This document shows positions 1 to 11,857 of a stretch of DNA of 64,000 bases, in pieces; position 1 is the stretch's first letter, and each line of letters starts with the position of its first letter. The translations under genes were made by a program, and so were the position numbers. Source of the stretch: Fremontodendron californicum (lineage: Eukaryota > Streptophyta > Magnoliopsida > Malvales > Malvaceae); NCBI GenBank assembly GCA_030761205.1, contig JAULJL010000035.1, positions 13,224,001-13,288,000 on the forward strand, read 5' to 3'. The notes under the pieces are model-generated. The model was not told the origin of the DNA. It did no database searches and was given only the letters and a program-made list of their open reading frames with translations.

Positions 1-423
1 GGAGGATCATCACGAAGGCGTAGTTACTTTACTCCCACTTAAAAGGACGGAACCCGGGTATAGGATTCATGATATGCAAATGCACGTGTAGTGTGTGTGG
101 AGGAATAACAAACCTTTCACTACCTATTCTACAAACCTTATTCTAAATGCCCTAGCAATTAAAACATTCAAGAATAGTGTAACGCATTAACCAACAAGCA
201 ATTATAATATACAACCTTAAATAACTAGAGAACAATAATAAAATGCATGCACATGAGAATGAACATATTTAAAAACATTTTATTATTTTCAAAATTCTCC
301 TTATTTTAAAAAATGTAGGAATTAAAATTAAATACCAATTAAACCAACAAAACCAAGACTTTGATAACACACGACTAATTCTAGGCATGACTCTCTAATA
401 TATCCCCAGCGGAGTCGCCAAGC
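1..423 (-). mobile_element. Element E: 5' leader of an Ogre-like retrotransposon (partial)
   Basis: This stretch is nearly identical to 42449-42871, the leader of element A. It ends at a primer-binding site next to an LTR, so the element is on the minus strand and its body lies to the left of the window. No coding region is visible here. Confidence 0.8.
403..420 (-). other. Primer-binding site of element E
   Basis: On the plus strand this reads tccccagcggagtcgcca, which ends in CCA like a tRNA 3' end. Its complement sits 3 bases downstream of the LTR terminus on the minus strand. The same site occurs in elements A and F. This PBS type is reported for Ogre/Tat elements and assigned to tRNA-Arg; that tRNA identity is from family knowledge and not checked here. 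Confidence 0.8.
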
Positions 424-2870
424 TGTCGCAACCTAAAAAAAATAACGAGTCTCATCGCAAGACTTTATTATTCGTTAAGCGTGACATTAAAAAAAAACGA
501 GGAAAAGTCGACTTAATTCCTCTAGAAAAATGAAGGTTTTGAAAATAACCTTAAAAAAGACATGGAGTCGCCACCAATCTTTTTTAGCTAGGTGTGATCG
601 GCCACCTATTAAAACCGGTTTTATAAAAATATTTTAAAAATTAATTAAAATATTTTTAAAACCAATTTCAAGTCTGCGTTAAAACCAGAGAAATCAAAGA
701 AACGGGTTCGGGAGTCGGTTACGTCCGGGGAAGGATTAGCACCCCCACAACGCCCGTATAAATCGGTACCTTATTAACCGTGTGTTATCTCAAGTCTCGG
801 TAAAAATTGGTTTTAAATTTAGTATTTCAAATTAATTACCAATTTAAAGAAAAATAATTCCATTTTTTATTGAAAATGATCCGGAATTTATAAATTCAAA
901 ATTTTCCTATATTCCCCAACAAACGTGGCAAAATATATAAATTTTTATTAGTTTTGGAAAACTTTCCGAATCATTCTCTTTTTTGAAAGAAAGATATTCC
1001 TTTATTAATGATAATTGATGATATTCCCTCCAGCAAACCCGATAGAGAACTCATGAATTATTTTAACTCGGGAATATCTTTATTTTTATTGAAAACCATT
1101 ATCTTTTGAAAACATTTAAAATAAATGAATATGTATATGCTAAATAAAGATAACTAAAAAAAAGCATAGGATATCATGAAATATTCGAAACCATATAATA
1201 AACCATGTAACATCAAAAAATATAAATCAAAATAACAACAATATCATAGAAATTATTATAGCAAGAATCACATATTATATAAAATGCATGAATATAAAAA
1301 TGCAATGCATGAAATGTATTTTTTCCTTTAATTAAGGAAATCCGTATATCTAAAAAGATATCCGGCTACCTTAGGAAAATATGTCAAATTAAATATTCTA
1401 AAACCAAAATACTTTGTGATTGTTTGAAAACAATTTTGAAAAGCTTGAATTAAAAATAAAAACTGGGCTAATTTCTTTAAAATGGCTCTAATTTCCTAAG
1501 TTTAAAAATTCGGACTTGACTACCCTTAACCCGGGACTTGAAAAACCATTTTTTAGAGTTTAAAAAGGCTTATAAATTACCCTAAGTCAGTAGCTAACCC
1601 TTCTAATCAGCCCACTCTATGTAAATTAACCAAAACAGAAAATTGGTTTTTCTTTAAATTCAATTCTGACTCCACTGTCCGGTTTTAATCCATGACTTTT
1701 TACCCTATTTTTAAAAATTCCAAAAATTCTAAACAAAATACTGGAGACTCAGGACATGTAAAACTATACGAGAAACAATCGGCTTAATTTTCGAATCAAA
1801 GATGAATTCCCAGAAAAATCAGAGATGTACGAGTTTTTGGAGGAGAAAAAACTGCTTTGTTTTTCTTTAAATTCAATTCTGACTCCACTGTCCAGTTTTA
1901 ATCCACGATTTTTTACCCTATTTTTAAAAATTCCAAAAATTCTAAAAACAATACTGGAGACTCAGGACGTATAAAACTACACGAGAACAAATTGCCTTAA
2001 TTTTCTGATTAAAGATGAATTCCCAGAAAAATCAGAAATGTACGAGTTTTTGGAGGAGAAAAAAAAACTACTTTGCCAACACATTTTTTGCTTTTGATAA
2101 AATCATTTAAAAACCAAAGTAAAAATATTTGAAACTCATAAAATGACTTGAAATTAGTGGCTAGGACTTTTTGAAAGTTAGATAAAAATTGGCTAAGTAA
2201 AAAAAAATCACAAAGGTAGAATAATCAATTTGACAAACTTAATTTTCCACAAGTGTGCTCAAAAGAGCATGACTTTGAACCATTAATTGGCTCAAGTCAT
2301 TATTCAAGTGGCATGAACATGAAATGCATGAAATAATGCAGCAAACATAATGCATGAAATGCATGGATTTAAACCTAAATGTCATGAAAAAAATGCATAG
2401 CATTCATAAAGTAACCTAGACCGAAATGAACTTGCATGGCATTTAATGTAACCTAGACCTAAAATATGCATGGCATTTTCACAAACACAAGGCATGCTTA
2501 ATTCAAAAATCCAACCAAATATCATGCAAATGCAAAAACCTAACAACTAGCATGACAAAAAATGCAACACACAATGCAAAACACATGGAGTAGCCAAATG
2601 GCCTGAAGCTCCAACAAGCATGGCATTTTCACAAACACTTGGCATACTAGCCAAAAAAAAACTAAGTAATAACACTTAAATCATGCAAAAATCACACAAG
2701 CATTTTCACAAACACTTAATATACTAAATCTAAAACATGCTCAACTAAGATATAAAACAAGAATCATGCAAAGAATCACACAAGCATTCGAACAAGAAGA
2801 GAAAAAGAGACAATATTTTACGTGGTTCGACCCTCTTGGTCTACATCCACGATCCCATAAGGATATCATT

Positions 2871-3190
2871 ACTACAAGCTTTTGTACGGATAAAGCTACA
2901 AACCCTCTCACAAGTAGCTTTTGAACGGATTAAGCTACAAACCCTGAAAGTAAACCCTCAAAGTAGCTTTTGAACGGATTAAGCTATAAACCTTCTCACA
3001 AGTAGCTTTTGAACGGATTAAGCTACAAACCCTCAAAGTAGCTTTTGAACGGATTAAGCTATAAACCTTCTCACAAGTAGCTTTTGAGCGGATTAAGCTA
3101 CAAACCCTCAAAGTAGCTTTTGAACGGATTAAGCTATAAACCTTCTCACAAGTAGCTTTTGAACGGATTAAGCTATAAACCTTCTCAACA
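2871..3190. repeat. Tandem array of about 35-40 bp units in the LTR of E
   Basis: About eight units carry the core agcttttgaacggattaagc. Units ending in a ccctca type and a ccttctcaca type largely alternate, giving a dimeric higher-order period of about 75 bp. The array is absent from both LTRs of element A, so it arrived with the replaced block. Confidence 0.85.
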
Positions 3191-3844
3191 AAAATACTAT
3201 GACTCACCACCCGGATAGTCCTAATACAAGTGTATAAACTATCTCTCACAAGGGGTGATGGGTGATTTCAACCAAAGGCCAAGACCCCTTATTTATAAGG
3301 TGAGCACCTCCTTGGCTTGACATTACAAAGGGATGTGGGATTAGGACTTAGGCTAAAAAATACCCATGGCTTGATCAAAAAATCTCTAACTAACTCTTGA
3401 TTTTTAACCACTTGAAAAAAAATCATAAGCTTCCTCCTTCCTTTGGGCTTGGGCAGGCCAGCACTTCTCTTTTCCAGCCCAGCTCTGATTTTTTGAAAGG
3501 CCCAAAAAAAACCCTTTTCGGTTGCTTGGGTGAAATGACCATTTTGTCCCCCGGATGCAAGTAGATATCAAACGGACTCCAAATTCAATTTTTTCTTTTT
3601 TTAATACTTCCAAAATAATAAGATATTGAGTTCTGGAAGTTTTCAAAGTTATCCGAGTCCGTTTACTATTTATTTGAATTTTTTCTTCCCAAAAATGCCC
3701 TTTTGTGCCCCTACATTTTACCATTTTTTAAACGAACTCCAAATCAAGATTTTTCTTCACCAATCTCTTCAAAATAATTAAAAAGTGTGATCTGGAAGTT
3801 TTCATAATTTTTGGAGCTCATTTGGTATTTTTTCGGGATTTATC

Positions 3845-4170
3845 GGCTTGAATTACTACATAGGAGGCCCGGGATTTGGCCATTTTGCAAACGAACTCGG
3901 AATCAATATTTTCTTTTTCCAATCTCTTCCAAATAATTTAAAAATGAGATTTGCCAAATTTCAGAATTTTTGGAGTCGATTTGCTATTTTTTCGGGATTT
4001 TCCTTTTTGAATTACTGCATTAGAAGCCTGGGATTTGGCCATTTTGCAAACGAACTCGGAATCAAGATTTTCTTTCGCCAATCTCCTTCAAATGATTTAA
4101 GAATGAGATTGACAAATTTTCCATAATTTTCGGAGTCCATTTGCTATTTTTCCCAAATTTTTCCAATTTT
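3845..4170. repeat. Two direct copies of a unit of about 160 bp in the LTR of E
   Basis: Both copies carry the phrase gggatttggccattttgcaa followed by a similar tail. The right LTR of element A (about 46480-46790) also has two copies and the left one (about 32340-32490) has one. An open frame across the duplication is a by-product of the repeat. Confidence 0.75.
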
Positions 4171-4289
4171 GCCCTTTTACCTCCGAAACCCGATTTTGCT
4201 CAAAACAAATCCAATTTTCAGAATTTCTTCAATCTGAGCCTTGGGCCATCCTTTTTAACCATTCTTCATCCATTGGGGGCTTTGGTCTT

Positions 4290-4998
4290 ACCATGGTGAT
4301 CATATCAACAAAACAAATGTGTTAGGTAAACAGAGTTATGTTAATGAAAAAAGTATAGGGTAAGAAGTGTCCCTTCATGTGTCCCAAGTTCGGGTGCTCC
4401 TCTATATAAGGTTGGACATGGCTCTATCTTAAAGTTTGGCCACTTAAGTATTGTTTATATACTGGGTTTAGGATACTTGACCAAGCTAAAAAGGTCCCCA
4501 AATTGCTCCTTAACATCATCCATGTAGGATGAGTACGGCACCCCATTCCTCACCAATTACAGGCTCCAACCGGAAGGGTTCAATTCGGGTGAGAGTATTT
4601 TCCAAAGTTATGGCGGAGGTTATCACCTCTCAAAGACTTTGGTACTTTACACTCTGAAGGTGTTTCGCTAGCCGTTGCGGAGGTTTTCACCTCTCGAGGC
4701 GTAGGTACTTTACCCCCTCCTAAAAGGGACGAGTCCGGGTATAGGACTTTATGATATGCAATGTGTCGTGTGTGCGAAGGGACATTCAAACCTCCTTTTA
4801 CCCACAAATTTACAATGAAACAAAAGTTGTTAGTACAAATAACAAAAATCAAAATCAAAAAATAAAAATAAAAATAAAAATAAAAAAACAAATAAATACA
4901 TAAAAATTAAACACTTAAAGACCAATTTTTAAAACCGAATTTATCAAAAGACTAATTTATGGCTTGACTCTCAAATGTCCCCAGCGGAGTTGCCAAAC
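4290..4998 (-). mobile_element. Element F: leader and primer-binding site of a second Tat/Ogre-like element
   Basis: The sequence is a diverged relative of the leader of element A around 42180-42871. Both have gcggaggtt/cggaggatt phrases, the tactttac motif and a ccgggtatagga motif. A primer-binding site at 4978-4995 (tccccagcggagttgcca, one base different from that of A) lies 3 bases from the LTR start. Nothing codes here. The left end is the junction with the truncated LTR of E. Confidence 0.75.
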
Positions 4999-6092
4999 TG
5001 TCATAACGTGCCAAATACAAATTCAGCATGCTAGACACAAATCAATGGAGTCGCCACTAATAATCTAATCTAGGTGTGATTAGTCACCTATATGAATCTA
5101 TCCTATTTAAAGTAATCCTATGCATGACTAAGGCACCTTAAAAACAATAGGTTCTGGTCTGCTTATCAGAACTAGGTTCGGGAGTACGGTTACGTGTGAG
5201 GAAGTATTAGCACCCTCACAACGCCTATTTAAAAAATAGTACCTAATTAGTCTTGTGATACTTAAAAGTCTTAATTAAATGGTCTTGTCTATCCTATTTC
5301 ATTTTAATTGTTAAAGTTAGAAATTTCGGTAATCATTTTTTAGGTCTTCCTTTCATTCATTTTGGAGAAATTACTAAAAAATGTTTCCTCACCTCGAGAG
5401 TATTCAAAAGAAACCATTCGTTCCATTGAAGAGGCTCCGTCATAAAAAAATTAAATTATTTAATCAAATTATTTCTTAAATTAATCTTTCAAAATTAATC
5501 CACATTTTATTAATGTTTGTTTGAAAAATAAATTCTGATCTTAATATCGAAAATTATCTCTTAAAATATTCTTCCATTCGTTCTCGAGAATTTTTAAAAG
5601 AATTTTTTTCACCTAGAAATTTCTTAAAAGTCATCCATTCGCAACTTTCTTGAATTTCATCATCGCAAAAAATTTGAATTTTATCCTTCAATTTAAATTA
5701 AGCATTTATTATAGAAAATCAATTTGAGAAAAAGATGTTGAAAATTAATTAATTCTTAAAAAATAAAATTTTGATTTTTTTGGGTATTGAAATTAATCTC
5801 TTAAAATATCCTTCAATTCATTCTAGAGAATTTTTAAGAGAAATTTCTCAAAAATTAACCATTCGTTATTTCTTTGAATTTCGTCATTGGAAAAATCTCA
5901 ATTTATTAATTTTAAAAAATAATTAATCTTCAATTAATAATTAATCTTAAAAATAAATTAATAGTTAATAATATTAAAAATATACAATTATTAATATACA
6001 ATTATTAATATACAATAAAATATAAATATAAACTATAAAATAATAATATAATAATAGTTGTCTTAAAAAATAATAGTAGTTTTTTTTTATAA

Positions 6093-6118
6093 AATATATA
6101 TATATATATATATATATG
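6093..6118. repeat. AT dinucleotide microsatellite
   Basis: An uninterrupted (AT)n run of about 26 bp inside the LTR of element F. Confidence 0.9.
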
Positions 6119-6287
6119 GTTAGTAAAATACTTAATAATGATAATAATAATAATGTAATTCACAAAAAAAAAAAAAAACTACAAAAAAATCTAAAATAAA
6201 ACAATTAGTAAATAGTAAATAAAAAACAAATAAGAAAAAAAAATGATAACAAAAACTAAAAAAAAAACACAAGGGAATAAAATGAAG

Positions 6288-6366
6288 GAGGCAGCAGGGG
6301 GTCAGGCCCAGGCGCGGGCCGCGCGTGCCGCGCACGGGCCGCCTGGCCCGACCCACCTGCTGCCTC
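6288..6366. repeat. GC-rich imperfect hairpin inside the LTR of F
   Basis: The outer arms gaggcagcagg and cctgctgcctc are exact reverse complements. The next about 16 bases of each arm pair with few mismatches around a GC-only centre. It stands out in a background that is mostly A and T. Confidence 0.8.
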
Positions 6367-7139
6367 TTAAACACAATTTTTTATTAGACCATTTTTACCT
6401 GATTTGTAACAAAAAAAAACCTTCTTTCTCTGAAATTCTTCAAGAACACCAAGAATGTTCTTTACCCAAACCCAGATTTTTCCAGATTTCGGCTAGAACC
6501 ACCGTCGCCGCCGCACTGTCGTCGTCGATCGCCGGTCACGGGACTCCAAAAATTCTCGAAAAATCACCAAACATTCCTCTCGATCTCCTCTTTTCAAAAA
6601 TCAAATTAGTTTTTTCCGAATCTCTCTAGAATTTCCTAGATCTGAAATCGAAGTTCGAAATTTCAACTCCTCCGATCTACTCCGTTGACCGTCGAATGGC
6701 CACCAACTTCTAGTATATGCTTCCTCTAATTAAAACCCAACTTTCTTTCTCAAGAATCTTTTCGAAACAAATTCTAACTCTCCCTTTTGAAATTTCGAAA
6801 TTTGTCACACACCAAAATCTTTTTTTTTATTTCGAAAATACTAGGTTTTTTCTTGCTTGTGATCTCTCTCTGATTTCTGATTTGTTTGATTGTGATGCTT
6901 GGGTTCTTTTTTATAGGGAAGAGATTTAGTTCTACTAGGATTAGGAATTTCAATTTAATCACATTTTTAGAGTCTCATTTCAATCCAAAAAGAGGTTTGT
7001 TTCAACCCAAATTTGTGTTCTTGATTTTTCTTTTAATTTTCGAAATTATCTGATTTTTTTTCTTCTGATTTTTCCTTTTTTTTTTGTTTTCTTTTAATTA
7101 AAAAAATAAATTAAATCCGAATAAAATTCGGTGTCTACA

Positions 7140-9154
7140 ATATTGTTTTATTTTCTTTGGAAATGGAAAATAGGTTCACAAAATAAATTCAGTTGAAGAA
7201 CTTGTTTTTTGAAAGCATTCTTGTTGATTAAAATAATCGAAATTGCAAATCAAAATTTTTAATTTTTTTTGAAACTTTTAAAACCCTAAATTCTCATTGA
7301 TTAAAAGGGTTTCTTAAATTAGGGATTTAGGTTTTAAAATATAAATGTTTTATTTTTTGGATATAAATGAAAATAATAGTTTATTTTTTAATATAAATAA
7401 AATTAATCTTTTTTTTTTAAATTGAAAGAGATTTATTAGAGTACCAGATCGGATTAAACAATTACATGTCAGCATTCATTTTTGACAAATCAAACACGTG
7501 TCCTTCAAACGCATCTTTTAGTTGTGAAAAGCCATTATTTGTCACAACTCGAAAAAGTTGCATACTTAATAGATTCAAATAAAAGGTTTAACCATGATCA
7601 ACTCAAATGATAATAGATTTGATCCCAAATTGAGCATTTAGCTAAATCAAAATTTATAAACCAAGCTTTAAAAACCTTTGATAACCTCATGAGTCATGAG
7701 TTGTAACTTTATAAATTCATGGCATATGACATATCTTATTTTTATTATTACTAGAATTATGCCTCCATTTCATTGGGGATTTTTTTAAATTTTTTTATAA
7801 TTTTTTAATTAATTAATAATAATAAATTACATTAAATTTTATTAAATAATTTTTTATTTTTAAATGTAAAAATATTAATATTAATATAATTATACTTTAT
7901 TAATTATAAAAATTATATTTATGATAATTGGTTATTTACAAATTACGTAATACAAATGTATTTTCAATTGTTAGTTATATGCATTTTTTAAACATATGTA
8001 GATTTATAGTGTATATTTTTATTTATAGGAGGTAAAAAAATAATAAATGAAAAATAAAAGAATAAAAAATAATAAAATTGTGGTTTATATTTTATTCTCT
8101 CATTGTGTCGACTTTCTCATATAGGTTAGCAGCAAGTTCGTTTTTTTATTATTATTAAATTAATTAACTACTAACTCATTTTTATATTTTATTTTGAGTA
8201 TTTAATTATTCAAATAAAATAACTAAAATAAAATTTTGGTTTATATCTAATTCTCTCGTTTGATCAGCTTTATCACTTTGGTTAGCAACAAGTTCATTTT
8301 TTTATTTTTTAAACTTTTTTCCGAGCGGGTCGGGTACGAATCCTAAATCAACTCGCGAGTCTACTTTCGAACCAACCCCTTTAAATATATAATTTAAAAA
8401 TAAAATAAAATAAAATATATTAATATAAACTAAAGAAAACTTAAAACTATAAAAACTAAAACTTAAAAAAAATTAAAAAAAAAACTGAAAATTAAAAAAA
8501 AAAGTGTCATGTTTCAAGCATTTACATCATTAGGAGATTTTTTTTCGGCTTTCTGACATTGATTATCTAATAAATTTATTTTTTAATTTTTTAAATTTTT
8601 TTCTCGAACGAGTTGAGTATTGATCCTGAATCGATTCGTGAATCAACGTGTGGACCAATCCCTTTAAATACATCATTTAAAAATAAATAAATTAATATAA
8701 AAACAAACTAAAAAAAAAAATTGTCACAAGTCAAGCAAAGGAGCTTGACATGTGGCAAGCAATGACTCCATTAAGGGAATTTTTTTAATAGAGTTGTATA
8801 GATGTATAGATTATTATAATATATAAAAAGGAGATTCGAGTCAAAATAATAATAATAATAATTTGAATCCAAATCCTTGAGCTTGAAAATACTACCATTC
8901 AACCAAATGTTCATATGCATGACTTATAGCACTTTGTTTAAAGTATGATAAAAGTCCATGTGAATTAAAACAAGATCCATTATAATATTTTTTTTCCGAA
9001 ATATATTTTCACTAACGTAGGACAAATCAAAACTAATTATCAGGTCAGAGATAGTAACTATATATTAATACTAACTATCAAGATCATATCTTATACATTG
9101 GTGGCAATCATACGCGACCTCGAGGTCCTTCACATTATCCTCAAACTTCAAAAT
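7140..9154. other. AT-rich stretch without recognisable genes
   Basis: No supported coding region. It holds poly-A/T runs and a diverged direct repeat: about 8240-8440 and about 8545-8700 share a phrase with cgggtcgggtacgaatcc-like sequence followed by a ccctttaaatayatc tail. The last about 60 bases continue into 47469 onward once element A is removed, so they are host DNA downstream of the FBD-type gene. Confidence 0.5.
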
Positions 9155-9159
9155 GTTAC

Positions 9160-10259
9160 TGTCGCAACCTAAAAAAAATAACGAAGTCTCATCGCAAGAC
9201 TTTATTATTCGTTAAGCGTGACATTAAAAAAACGAGGAAAAGTCGACTTAATTCCTCTAGAAAAATGAAGGTTTTGAAAATGACCTAAAAAAAACATGGG
9301 GTCGCCACCAATCCTTTTTTAGCTAGGTGTGATCGGCCACCTATTAAAACCGGTTTTATAAAATATTTTAAAAATTAATTAAAACATTTTAAAAACCAAT
9401 TTCAAGTCTGCGTTTTAAACGAGAGAAATCAAAGAAGCGGGTTCGGGAGTCGGTTACGTGTGGGGAAGGATTAGCAACCCCACAACGCCCGTATAAATCG
9501 GTACCTTATTAATCGTGTATTATCTCAAGTCTCGGTAAAGATTGATTTTAAATTTAGTATTTCAAGTTAATTCCCAATTTAAAGGAAAATAATTCAATTT
9601 TTATTTGAAAATGATTCGGAATTTATAAATTAAAAATTTTCCTATATTCCCCAACAAACGTGGCAAAATATAGAAATTTTTATTAGTTTTGAAAAACTTT
9701 CCGAATCATTCTCTTTTTTGAAAGAAAGATATTCCTTTATTAATGATAATTGATGAAATTCCCTCCAGCAAACCCGGTAGAGAACTCATGAATTATTTTA
9801 ACTCGGGAATATCTTTATTTTTATTGAAAACCATTATCTTTTGAAAACATTTAAAATAAATGAATATGTATATGCTAAATAAAGATAACTAAATAAAAGC
9901 ATAGGATATCATGAAATATTCGAAACCATATAATAAACCATGTAACATCAAAAAATATAAATCAAAATAACAACAATATCATAGAAATTATTATAGCAAG
10001 AATCATATATTATATAAAATGCATGAATATAAAAATGCAATGCATGAAATGTATTTTTTCCTTTAATTAAGGAAATCCGTATATCTAAAAAGATATCCGG
10101 CTACCTTAGGAAAATATGTCAAATTAAATATTCTAAAACCAAAATACTTTGTGATTGTTTGAAAACAATTTTGAAAAGCTTGAATTAAAAATAAAAACTT
10201 GGCTAATTTCTTTAAAATGGCTCTAATTTCCTAAGTTTAAAAATCCGGACTTGACTACC
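9160..10259 (-). mobile_element. Element A: 3' LTR, part 1 (terminal end)
   Basis: It aligns with 42872-43972 with few differences, starting at tgtcgcaacc. It stops at 10259, where element B begins. The matching sequence resumes at 29839 after the second copy of the CTACC duplication. The two pieces together give an LTR of about 4444 bp. Confidence 0.9.
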
Positions 10260-11580
10260 TGATAACTCGTATAATTATATAGTTTTTAGTTATGTTTTAT
10301 TATTGTTTTGTGTCAAATACGAGTTATTATTGCTTAGTCTAATTGTGTTTATGATTTTTTATATTTTTATGTAATTTGGTGTTTTTCACGAGTTTCTTTG
10401 AGTGATTTCAGATTACTAGGTTAAATCAAGAATTAAGGGCAAATCCAGTTCAGTTCCAGTTCCGACGCCTTTTGCCATATCAGCTATATCTGGAGTTTCA
10501 CTAAAGCAATAATGCTGAAATTTTAACAGTCGAAAGCTAAGAGGCATATCTATCTTTTTCATGCTTTACACTTCTTGAAATGGAGTCGTTTTCCCTAGCG
10601 AAATCAACCATCAAGTTGGATGATCAAAATTGTCATGCAATATGACGAAAATTGTTAGAAAAATGCACCCATCTATTATACCTACCTTTGAAATTTATAA
10701 AGCTTGTCTCTTGTCATTTAGCTCTCCAAAATGTGTATAAATAGAGGGCCTTGGATTATTGTAAGGGACATTATACATTGGTAGGATATTAGCCATTGTA
10801 ATAAAATTCTCTAAGTTTTTCTTTCCTTTCTCTAGTTTTCTTTTTCTTTATTTACTTATGCTTCTTACATTTCTTTTCATTTTATTCATATCTAGTATGT
10901 GTTACTAATCATATTGTTGAGGTGATGAGGTGAAGCTTTTGGTAAATGCTAAGGTTAGTCTCTTAAACATGAGCTAAAATGAATCATCATTTATAAACAC
11001 TAGTATATATAATATTTTCTTTTGGTTTAAAATCATACTTGCAAAGTAGGGATCTTGATTCATTATTGACAAGGAAAATGGCACAGTAAATGCTTGGTTT
11101 CATAACCTTGATTTGTTGTAGACATATACCTTGGCATAAGGAATGCTTGGACTCTTTTTATGAGTTTTGAGGACACCAAATGAACATAATATCATATGCT
11201 ATGGACGTTGGACAATTTGGACTGAATTGCTAAACCTTTCGATTGGAACCTGCTTTATGTGTGGATTTCAATTGTGTAATAAAACAAGATTAATCTTAGC
11301 ATAACACCAAGAGTGGATTCTCTAACCTCAACATCTTTTCTTATTGTTTTTTATATCTTGTTTAATTTCTTTTATATTTTGTTTATTTTGTTCTCTAATA
11401 TCTTGTTTATCTTATTTTGTTGTTGATTCCCTAATATCTTGTTTACTTTCTTTTTCTTATATATTTATAAACTTATACTTACTAATACGCTTCCCTGTGG
11501 TTCGACCTCGGATACCCAAGAATTTATTACTTGAACATAACCTGCACTTGGGTTTACAACTCTTAATTGAGTCTCCATCA
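10260..11580 (+). mobile_element. Element B: 5' LTR (1321 bp)
   Basis: It starts tgataactcgtataattata and ends gagtctccatca. It has a TATA box at 10736-10744 (tataaatag) and an AATAAA at about 10800, so U3 is about 500 bp and U5 is long. Compared with the 3' LTR it lacks two units of about 180 bp that would lie near 10620. The frame at 11344-11631 is low-complexity LTR translation. Confidence 0.92.
10736..10744 (+). promoter_or_regulatory. LTR promoter TATA box (element B)
   Basis: The motif tataaatag is conserved at the same place in every copy of this LTR family here: 16129-16137, 23233-23241, 28989-28997 and, on the minus strand, near 59655. An AATAAA about 55-65 bp downstream could serve 3'-end formation. 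Confidence 0.7.
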
Positions 11581-11586
11581 AGTTTT

Positions 11587-11604
11587 TGGCGCCGTTGCCG
11601 GGGA
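11587..11604 (+). other. Primer-binding site of element B (tRNA-Asp)
   Basis: The 18 bases tggcgccgttgccgggga lie 6 bases after the LTR end. They are the reverse complement of the 3' end of plant tRNA-Asp(GTC), including CCA. This is the usual Athila primer. Confidence 0.93.
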
Positions 11605-11636
11605 GGCAATACTAAGTATATAAGTTTATAAGTATA

Positions 11637-11840
11637 TTTATTTTTATTGGCTGGTTATACCGCCTAATTTTCTATATATTTGTATTTATATTGTATATTA
11701 ACTTTGTTTTATTTTTATTGGCTGGTTATACCGCCTAATTTGTATATTAACTTTGTTTTATTTTTATTGGCTGGTTATACCGCCTAATTTGTATATTAAC
11801 TTTGTTCTATTTTTATTGGCTGGTTATACCGTCTAATCTG
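11637..11840 (+). repeat. Leader tandem repeats of element B
   Basis: Four copies of a unit of about 45-75 bp with the core attggctggttataccgcc lie between the PBS and gag. The same unit is found inside the LTRs of element C (17027-17183), which bears on how that LTR arose. Confidence 0.9.
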
Positions 11841-11857
11841 TATATTAACTTTGTTTT

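Larger units (their letters stand above)
424..4289 (-). mobile_element. Element E: truncated 5' LTR, Ogre-like
   Basis: It is homologous to the two LTRs of element A (42872-47463, and 9160-10259 plus 29839-33182), starting at the shared terminus tgtcgcaacc. It lacks the last roughly 850 bp of the A LTR, which is the U3 start in minus orientation. At 4289/4290 it joins the leader of element F abruptly. A block at about 2790-3360 is unrelated to the corresponding A LTR block and carries a tandem array. Short ORFs inside it are repeat translations and not genes. Confidence 0.85.
4999..7139 (-). mobile_element. Element F: 5' LTR (2141 bp)
   Basis: On the plus strand it starts tgtcataacg next to the PBS and ends ggtgtctaca, so in element orientation it is TGTAGACACC...TGACA, the terminus class of A and E. 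The interior is very AT-rich, with an AT microsatellite at 6093-6118 and an isolated GC-rich hairpin at 6288-6366. Frames at 6132-6374, 6243-6629 and 6717-6962 show no recognisable protein and I do not call them genes. Confidence 0.75.

Noticed and set aside
3848..4126. Open frame of 92 codons, with a relative at 46485-46763
   Set aside because: It spans a direct duplication of an LTR segment and is absent from the single-copy LTR; it is translation of a repeat.
11344..11631. Hydrophobic frame repeated at 29597-29887 and 58777-59046
   Set aside because: All three lie in the U5 of the same LTR family and run across LTR boundaries into unrelated sequence.
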